From the NCBI GenBank assembly GCA_018500045.2, contig JAHBAQ020000097.1, forward strand, positions 1 through 7,819: 7,819 nucleotides of DNA. Reading direction: 5' to 3'. Positions within the stretch are counted from its first letter, which is position 1; the number at the start of each line of letters is the position of its first letter. The notes under the pieces were generated by a model. That model did not search any database. It saw only the letters and a list, made by a program, of their open reading frames with translations, and was not told the DNA's origin. A program made the translations under genes and the position numbers. Shown here piece by piece: positions 1-6,600 of this stretch. The stretch comes from Candidatus Shapirobacteria bacterium. Lineage in GTDB: Bacteria > Patescibacteriota > Microgenomatia > UBA12405.

Positions 1-2226
1 AATATTCCTACTGGCGGTACCAGTTCCCTGAAAAGATCCAAGACAAAAACTACCAGTACTACTACAATCAGAACCAGCAAAGGCAATCCAGGTGTAACGG
101 ATGAGGGCTGTTTGACCGCTGCTAGTCAATGTAAAACCATCATTATCGAGACTAATAAAACCAGCAGTATTGTCAGCAGTAGACATAAAGTAGGCAGTAG
201 TATTGTGAGCCATCGCATTAGTCTTTAAGAGGGTGGCGGTATTGTTAGTATCAGACTTAATAATGACCATTTCTGGAGCAAAACCCAAACCAGTGATAGA
301 TTTATAGCTACCATTACCCATAAAGTAACCAGTTTGGATTTTGAAAGTAATATCATCGACAGCAATCTGCCAGCGTCGTGGTTCCTGATATTTAATAAAA
401 GAGTTAGAACTTAAAGTTAATGGACCAATAAATAAAAGATCCGGACTAATTTCCGGAGCTTTATATTTGTAGTTTAAAGTAATTATTTCACCTTTTTTTA
501 GAGAAACACTCCAAGTGAGGATTTTTCTATTTCCTTCTGTTTTAGTGTCAGCTTTGCTATCGGTGATAGTAAAGGATGATGGAACTTCTTCTGAAATATT
601 ACCTTCAAAATCTTTATTGGCGGTTATAGTTAAACTAACAGGATAAATATTGGCCGGGTAAATACGGGTAGCCGTAGTTCTTTCTATAGAATATGATGGA
701 TTATCTTTGACTGTAAAAAAATCTTTAATAGTATGTTGACCATTTTTGGTTTTGGCGGTTAAAGATATCTGATATCTGCCTTTTTGTGTTAGAGATAAAA
801 ACGACTGATAGTCTGGCCCAAGGTTAAAGGATTGATTACGACATTCAGGACTGACAATAATTTCGCCGTTTTGACGGGAAAGAATTTTTGTCGAACCATC
901 TGGAAAAATAATTTCCAAGTCGAGTTCAGCGTTACATAACACTGAACCTTCTTCATCAAGAACGGCCAAAGAAAAATCGGCGGTTTCCCCAACAGAATAA
1001 ACTGATTTGTTGGGATTTATGGCTAAAACTCCCCAAGAAAAATCCTGTTTGAGATCGACAGTATTATTTTGGTGAATAATTGGTATTTTGCTTTGACTGA
1101 AATTGGAAAAAATAGAAGCAGAAACTGGTTTAATAGAAAAACTAATAGGAATAAGGAAGAAAAATAAAATTAAAAATTTATTTTTTTGATGATAAAGATA
1201 TCTTTTGAGACGTCGAGGAATTTTGATCTTTGTTTTGAATAGGTTATAAAGATATTTTTTGGCAGGGTGAATAAATTCAATAAAACCTTTGAGAGTTTTG
1301 AAAATATTTTTTGACAAAGTGGATACATGATGGGATATTTTTTGCCAGTGTGGTATGAGTTTTTCCAAATTAAAAGGCAAGTCACAAAAACTAAAACTAT
1401 ATAAAACAAAAGAGAATGATGCCATTAAAAAGACAAAAAGGATTTTTAGGACAGTTTTTGAACTAGTTTGGTGTTTGTCTGGTATTTGAAAAGTCTCTGT
1501 TTGATCGATAGGGTTGGAACCGGTCTGAATAGTATTAATATCAGTTGGTGATGTTTCAGAACCAATTGAACCAGACGAAATAATACTAGTGATAGCAGAG
1601 GTAGTAGCAATAGTTTTACTAAATTTTTTAAGATCAATAGTGGGAACAGGATTAGTTGGAAAACTGGTAGCAGTGGGAGTAATTTTGTTTTCAGAGGGAG
1701 TAGATGGATTGTTGGGTGAAATATTGGTGGTAGTGGCGACAGAATTTGGCGAATATATTGGAGTGGGGGTAAATGGAGAAACAACAGAAATAACATAAGG
1801 TGCTGGGGTGGAAAATGTTTGATTCTCTGAATCAGAGATATTGATTAATAAGTTAAAACAATAATCACTGTAGGAACTACAATAATCCTGACTTATGGGG
1901 ATATAGGCCAAACCTTCGACACGAGCGTATCCAGAATAGTCGGTAGTAAAAGTCGGCATATTAGCCCAATCATCACTATTTGATAAATAATTTTCGCTTT
2001 CGAGATTGTATGTTTGAATAGAGTTATTATGATCAGCGGTACCGCCAAAAAATTTGTAACGATATTGAGTATCGGGCGTAGCTTGGGTAATGTCGAAAGT
2101 TACCGGGAAAGATGTGCCAATAATAACGTTATTAAAGTCAAATCCGGCAATATTGACTTGGATAGCAAAAGTAGGTTTAGGGAAAAGACATAAAATCAAG
2201 CTAAATAATAAAACTAATTTTTTCAT
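1..2226 (-). CDS. Large surface protein with an internal second signal peptide (3' partial)
   Basis: The frame from ATG 2226 has no stop codon to the left edge: 742 residues are visible and the end is missing. A stop (TAA at 2232-2230) lies just upstream in frame, which supports this start. Order: signal peptide 1-21 (MKKLVLLFSLI...TFA); ectodomain 22-148 with DYCSSYSDYC; Ser/Thr/Pro linker about 150-256; membrane segment 259-281; basic loop 282-350; second signal-like segment 351-370 ending KPVSA; Ig- or MG2-like domain about 378-497 (DFSWGVLAINPNKSVYSVGE); a beta domain about 503-620 ending EPRRWQIAVDD; then a module with GNGSYKSITGLGFAPEMVIIK and TWIAFAG. The last resembles a module (DUF7483-like, from memory) common in Patescibacteria surface proteins. 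It is probably exported and surface-exposed; the ligand is unknown. No sorting signal is visible, but the C-terminus is outside the window. Confidence 0.9.
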   Translation of the reverse strand, partial: MKKLVLLFSLILCLFPKPTFAIQVNIAGFDFNNVIIGTSFPVTFDITQATPDTQYRYKFFGGTADHNNSIQTYNLESENYLSNSDDWANMPTFTTDYSGYARVEGLAYIPISQDYCSSYSDYCFNLLINISDSENQTFSTPAPYVISVVSPFTPTPIYSPNSVATTTNISPNNPSTPSENKITPTATSFPTNPVPTIDLKKFSKTIATTSAITSIISSGSIGSETSPTDINTIQTGSNPIDQTETFQIPDKHQTSSKTVLKILFVFLMASFSFVLYSFSFCDLPFNLEKLIPHWQKISHHVSTLSKNIFKTLKGFIEFIHPAKKYLYNLFKTKIKIPRRLKRYLYHQKNKFLILFFFLIPISFSIKPVSASIFSNFSQSKIPIIHQNNTVDLKQDFSWGVLAINPNKSVYSVGETADFSLAVLDEEGSVLCNAELDLEIIFPDGSTKILSRQNGEIIVSPECRNQSFNLGPDYQSFLSLTQKGRYQISLTAKTKNGQHTIKDFFTVKDNPSYSIERTTATRIYPANIYPVSLTITANKDFEGNISEEVPSSFTITDSKADTKTEGNRKILTWSVSLKKGEIITLNYKYKAPEISPDLLFIGPLTLSSNSFIKYQEPRRWQIAVDDITFKIQTGYFMGNGSYKSITGLGFAPEMVIIKSDTNNTATLLKTNAMAHNTTAYFMSTADNTAGFISLDNDGFTLTSSGQTALIRYTWIAFAGSDCSSTGSFCLGSFQGTGTASRNI
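1117..1452 (-). other. Membrane segment, basic loop and internal signal peptide (junction of the left surface ORF)
   Basis: A hydrophobic segment (residues 259-281, coordinates 1384-1452) is followed by a loop of about 69 residues rich in Lys, Arg and His (KIPRRLKRYLYHQKNK near its end). A second hydrophobic run, FLILFFFLIPISFSI, ends KPVSA (to 1117) and resembles a signal-peptidase site. The predicted topology is out-in-out, leaving the loop in the cytoplasm. No Met lies close before the second run, so an independent start there is unlikely. This mirrors the junction at 4510-4683. Confidence 0.75.
2164..2226 (-). other. N-terminal signal peptide of the left surface protein
   Basis: MKK is followed by a hydrophobic core (LVLLFSLILCLF), then PKPTFA before IQVN. 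The predicted signal-peptidase cut is after Ala21. The cysteine in the core is not in a lipobox position, so a lipoprotein is unlikely. Confidence 0.85.
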
Positions 2227-2238
2227 TTTTTATATACC

Positions 2239-2310
2239 AAAAACTGAACACTAGAGGTGCCCTAATTCATTATATTATGGATAGTTTTATTAGTCAGTTG
2301 GTCAGTTTTT
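2239..2310. repeat. 9-bp inverted repeat bracketing the intergenic gap
   Basis: AAAAACTGA at 2239-2247 is the exact reverse complement of TCAGTTTTT at 2302-2310, with a 54-nt interval. In the minus-strand transcript this reads AAAAACTGA...TCAGTTTTT, an A-tract stem ending in a U-tract. One arm is the last codons and stop of the repair gene. It could be a weak, long-loop terminator or simply chance in AT-rich DNA. The predicted promoter lies inside the interval. Confidence 0.25.
2269..2297 (-). promoter_or_regulatory. Predicted sigma70-type promoter for the left surface gene
   Basis: On the minus strand a perfect TATAAT lies at 2274-2269. CTGACT, four of six matches to TTGACA, lies at 2297-2292, with a 17-bp spacer. 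Transcription would start near 2262, giving a leader of about 35 nt before the ATG at 2226. The leader just before the start reads GGTATATAAAAA and has no Shine-Dalgarno sequence. The site suggests the left surface gene is a separate transcription unit. In such AT-rich DNA a chance match is possible. Confidence 0.5.
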
Positions 2311-3039
2311 CTTGGAGTTGTTGTACTTGCGGCCGGTGAGGGCTTTGGAAAGAGTTTCGCGGTAAGCAATTTTGGGGAGCGAATCTTTATTGTCTTCGAG
2401 ATATTTTAGAACTTCATCTTTGTGAAAAGAAACTAAAGACCGTAAGATCCAAGAAACGGCTTTGGTGATTAAGATATCCTTCTCCCCTTTTAGATGTTCA
2501 GTGTTGGCAAATGCTAGTTGGGATAAACGCGGATCATCCGATTGGCGAAGGGATTTAGTCAATAAAACTAAACTGGCTCGACGTTTGTTAATATTGGAAC
2601 TTTGATTGAATTCTTTTAAGATTTTTTGCCAATTAGACCAGTTGGAAAGTAAAATATCGGCAGTATAATTTGACTGGCAAAGGACATCATTTTCTGCCCA
2701 ACCGTGGGTATAATTTAACCATAAATCAAGATTTTTTGGATCAAAATTTTTGAGAGTGGCGGGTGAAAGAGATAAAATCATAGGGCCAATTACAATTTCA
2801 GTATAACTAGTACTGTGTTGGTAAAGAGAATTTAAAAGTTGAATAATTTCGTCGGAATTTAATTGATTTTCTTTAAAAATTTTTTTGGCCAGATCAACAA
2901 TTTGTTTGGTAGTAAAACCGTGGTAAGGTTTGTCGGTACCAATATATCTTTGACCAAAACTAATATTTTCAGGAGTGGAATTAGATTTAATTTGGGAAAT
3001 TTCTTTAATTATTTTTTGATGAATTGGATTAGTGATCAT
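2302..3039 (-). CDS. AlkD-like DNA alkylation-repair protein (HEAT-repeat glycosylase family)
   Basis: A 245-residue, almost wholly helical protein that matches the DNA alkylation repair family (AlkC/AlkD). Members remove N3- and N7-alkylated purines from DNA using a HEAT-repeat scaffold. Key residues appear to be kept: Trp114 and Asp118 in GWAEND, Arg153 in NKRRASLV and Trp197 in KAVSWILR. By spacing these correspond to Trp109, Asp113, Arg148 and Trp187 of Bacillus cereus AlkD as I recall them. The C-terminal SWILR...YRETLSKAL pattern is typical. I chose the ATG at 3039 because it forms an ATGA overlap with the sortase TGA and leaves a normal N-terminus. A longer frame from 3096 would add 19 residues inside the sortase gene. 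It is a cytoplasmic protein and its link to surface anchoring is unclear. Activity is inferred from family only. Confidence 0.83.
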   Translation of the reverse strand: MITNPIHQKIIKEISQIKSNSTPENISFGQRYIGTDKPYHGFTTKQIVDLAKKIFKENQLNSDEIIQLLNSLYQHSTSYTEIVIGPMILSLSPATLKNFDPKNLDLWLNYTHGWAENDVLCQSNYTADILLSNWSNWQKILKEFNQSSNINKRRASLVLLTKSLRQSDDPRLSQLAFANTEHLKGEKDILITKAVSWILRSLVSFHKDEVLKYLEDNKDSLPKIAYRETLSKALTGRKYNNSKKN

Positions 3040-3665
3040 TTTTTGAGACTGGCGGTGACCAATAAACGCTTGAGAGTAGTGCCGGGTGGCCAACAAGTCA
3101 TCAGAGTTAGTTGATGTTGACCAAAATTACTATTTAAGTAACTCGTTTCTTGAGAATTGATGGTTTTGATTTGGTCGACTGAATAAGTATATTTTTGGTT
3201 TTGATAATAAACAAAAATTTCGTCACCAGAGGTAAGTTTGTTTAATAAATAAAAAACACCATTGTATTGATTGGCCTGATACCAATTGCCGGCGGAGTGA
3301 GCAAAAATAAAAACATTGCCGGATTTATCGGGAGTATCGGAAGTGGAGGCGTGAGCTACTCCCTGAGTGAGAGCTTGTTGATAGACCTGAGAATTAAAGG
3401 GATCGATATTTTTGACAACTTTAGTATTGGCACCGATTTTGGGAATAATGATGGAAAAATCAGTGTTAACCGGAGTAATTTCAATATCTTTTTTTGGTGG
3501 ACTGATTTGGTATTTAATCTCCGAAGTAATGACCGGAGCAAAAGTCTTAAGAGGAATAATTAGGGAGACTAAAATTAAACCAATACCAATAAGTACTGAC
3601 CAAGAAAAGTTTTTTTTATTTTCTGCGGAAAGTTTTTTTACCTTGCCTGATTTTTTTGAAGGCAT
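3036..3665 (-). CDS. Membrane-anchored sortase (cysteine transpeptidase)
   Basis: A 209-residue protein. Residues 1-20 are basic and cytoplasmic; 23-38 form one membrane segment; the catalytic domain runs from about 68 to the end. The sortase triad is visible: His123 in FAHSAG, Cys191 in TLMTCWPPGTTLKR and Arg200 in the same stretch. Sortases cut LPXTG-type signals after Thr and join the protein to an amino group on the cell surface. The obvious substrate is the MPATG protein encoded just upstream. The TLxTCxPxG pattern resembles class E or related sortases; the exact class is uncertain. The ATG at 3665 overlaps the upstream gene by 50 bp; no alternative ATG or GTG was seen before the membrane segment, and no Shine-Dalgarno is evident, so translational coupling is likely. 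Its TGA overlaps the next start. Confidence 0.93.
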   Translation of the reverse strand: MPSKKSGKVKKLSAENKKNFSWSVLIGIGLILVSLIIPLKTFAPVITSEIKYQISPPKKDIEITPVNTDFSIIIPKIGANTKVVKNIDPFNSQVYQQALTQGVAHASTSDTPDKSGNVFIFAHSAGNWYQANQYNGVFYLLNKLTSGDEIFVYYQNQKYTYSVDQIKTINSQETSYLNSNFGQHQLTLMTCWPPGTTLKRLLVTASLKK

Positions 3666-6600
3666 AGATTATTATAGCCAAGAGACCGACAGCAATGATA
3701 CTGGAAAGAATTTTGTGGTTGGTAATAAGATTACCAAGTTGAGTTTGGCTACCTAAAATTTGTCCACTAGATTGATCTTGATTACCAGTTTCTTGATTTT
3801 CTCCTGATTGATTTTGGTCATTATCTGATTCTCCGGGAATATTACTGCCAGCAACCGGGATGGCTCCTTGGGATGGAGTACCAGTGACGGAAGTTTGGTT
3901 ATAGATAGTCTTGACAGTAATAGTATCGCCAATAATATCGGAACCATTGCCGGCATTGTCAAAAGCTCGGAGAGCATAGTAATAAGTCTTAGAACAATCA
4001 GGAACACTATTGTTAATGTCGGTTTCTTGAGTAGAACCAATATTAATAGAGTGAACTAAAGAATCGTTGTTGGCGGTAAAGGCAGAGTCAGTAGAACGGT
4101 AAAGTTCAACTTTGACAGTGCGGCCTTCGTCATTAGCGGTGCGGAAATGAATTTTGAAATCGCAATTGCCATTAAGACTTTCCTTACGATAATCAGTAGG
4201 AGTACCTGGGGCAATATCTTTGTAATCAATACTAACAGTGTTACTAGAAACACCATTGGCTTCGACTTTGAATTGATAGGAACCGACTCGATCGATAGCC
4301 GAGAGAGTATTGCATTGAGAAGCATTACCACCAGCAGATAAAACAATATCGGAACCGTATTGACTAAAATCAGAATCAATAGGACCTTTTTTGAGACATT
4401 TGGCGGTAATAGCATTGCTATTAAGATCTAATGCCACAAATTTCAAGTGGAGGTCTTTGATATTGGTGGGAGTTTTTGGTTGTTCTAAACGAACTGAAAG
4501 GCTGGATTCAGCAAAAACTATTTGATCGGAAACTAAAAATAGAAATAATGGCAGAATGAAAATGGAAAATATCTTTTTAGCCATAGATTTGGTTATTTTA
4601 TCACGTTTAATTAAAATTAATCCTAAAGACCCAATAATTGAGCTGATAATTAACCATAAAGTGGAAGCTCCGGTAGCGGGCATTTCGGTGGAAGCACCCA
4701 AAACCTGACCATTGATGGTTTCGGTTTTTTCGACTCCAGCAGAAATAGAATTTTGCTGATTACGATTGACAGTAACATCGGTACCGACATAATTAGTGTC
4801 GATATAACCTTCACTGGTAGCAGCGGCTAAAAGACTTTTGGCAGAATCATAACCGTAAACAGCTGAGGCGTAAGCAAGGTCAGCATATTTGCCGGCTTGT
4901 TGGTCGGAAGAAATGTCGGCAGTGTAAACTAATTCTATTTCTTGTCCGGGTTTGATTTCTCCAAGTGAAGAAAGGTCCCAAAGACCTGGTGAATGATATT
5001 GAGGTTCTGGAATATTTTTAAGAACACCATCTAAATAAACTCGATAAGAACTGACCTGATACTTAAAACCATCGCTTAAAAGATCGGTGACTTTAAGATT
5101 ATTAATACTGTTGTCGGAAACACTTAACGTAATTTTGTATTCTACGGAATTGCCAGGAGATAATTCACTACCACCAGTGTTGTTGGACTTGGAAATGTTG
5201 AGTTTTGGATCAGATTTTTGATTACCAAAATTAACATCTTTTTCATCCTCACCAGGGCTAATGGTTATGTCACGACAAGTACCACCATTAGTATTGTGCC
5301 AGCCATCGGATCGACGTTCATCTTCACAAATACGATATTTACCTGGAGTTAATTGGTCGAAACGATAATTACCGTTACGATCAGTAGTTATGGTTGATTC
5401 AATTGAACCATCGGCACCTTTGTCTAAAGTAATTGTCCAACCGGCAATAGTAGGTTCAGTGTATTCACAGTGATTATCATCGTGGCATTTATCGTCGTGA
5501 CGGAAATCTCTTTGATGACAATCTCTGTCGCGGGAACCGTTACCGTTGATATCTTCCCATTTGTAACCAGAGATAGAACCATATTGATAATTGCCAAAAT
5601 TAATTTCATCGGTATCACCAGAAGTTAAATTAGTAGTTTGGCAGAGAGGAGTGGAGTTAGTCCAGCCATTTTGCATTTGTTCACAAATAGTGTAAATACC
5701 GGGAGTTAAGTTTTTAAAATCATAACTACCATCGTGGTCAGTGTATTCATACGTTTCTCCCCAGTTGTATTTTTGGTCACCATTTTCGTCAATAAATATT
5801 TTCCAATCATCAAGAGTTGGCTCGGAGTATTCCTTATGACCATAATGGAATCTATAGTCACGTTCACCATCGGCATCTTGATCATAAAATTTAATGCCTT
5901 CGATTTTACCCAATTTGTAGTTGCCAAAATTAACAATTAAATTGGTCTGATAAGTGACGGTAACGTTTTGACAGACACTCATAACACTGCCCCAACCAGT
6001 GGGCATTTCTTCTTTTACAGAATAATTACCGGTGGTTAAGTTATCAAATTTAGCATCGCCTAAACTATTAGTATCGAGATCGCTTTTGTAATTTCGTGAA
6101 TCACAATTGTTACCGGTATATAAATTCATATCCCAACCTCTGAGGTTATCTTCGCCACGGTCTTGAACACCGTTTTGATTATCGTCTTGAAATTTGTGGA
6201 CAGTAATACTGCCGGTTTTTCGGGTATTAGTAATAGTACAAGTTTTGACATCTCCAGGAAGTAAGGTTATTTGGCCATTGTCGCAACCAGTACTGTAAGT
6301 AACAGCATAATCATTAAGATTATTGTTTTTGGCGGTTTCACTAAAGGTGGCAGTACCAGCGTTAACAGTAATAAAACCGGTTGAACCATTATCACCGATA
6401 TCGGTGGCATATTCTGTGTTGTTTATTTTAAGACTGAAACGATCTGAATTATTGCCGACAACTTTTTTGACTACTTTGAGTTGTGGAGCAATATCATCAT
6501 TAGTAATGGTACAAGTTTTGGTTTTACCTAAATCACTGTTGGTGATAGTACCAGCACATTCGCTACTGAGAGTTTTTTGATAACCAGAATCAGTAATTTC

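Noticed and set aside
1170..1409. Minus-strand 79-residue hydrophobic/basic frame
   Set aside because: It is an alternative frame of the junction region of the left ORF, whose main frame makes a coherent membrane segment and signal peptide.
1446..1796. Minus-strand frame coding a Leu/Pro-rich 116-residue peptide, and the plus-strand frame across it
   Set aside because: Both are other-frame readings of the Ser/Thr/Pro linker of the left surface ORF; composition is biased and no start signal is present.
3040..3096. Upstream ATG giving a repair protein 19 residues longer
   Set aside because: It lies inside the sortase catalytic region (out of frame), and the ATGA overlap start at 3039 gives a normal family N-terminus.
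3267..4341. Plus-strand open frames of about 60-115 residues
   Set aside because: They run antisense to well-supported sortase and surface-protein coding sequence and resemble no protein I know.
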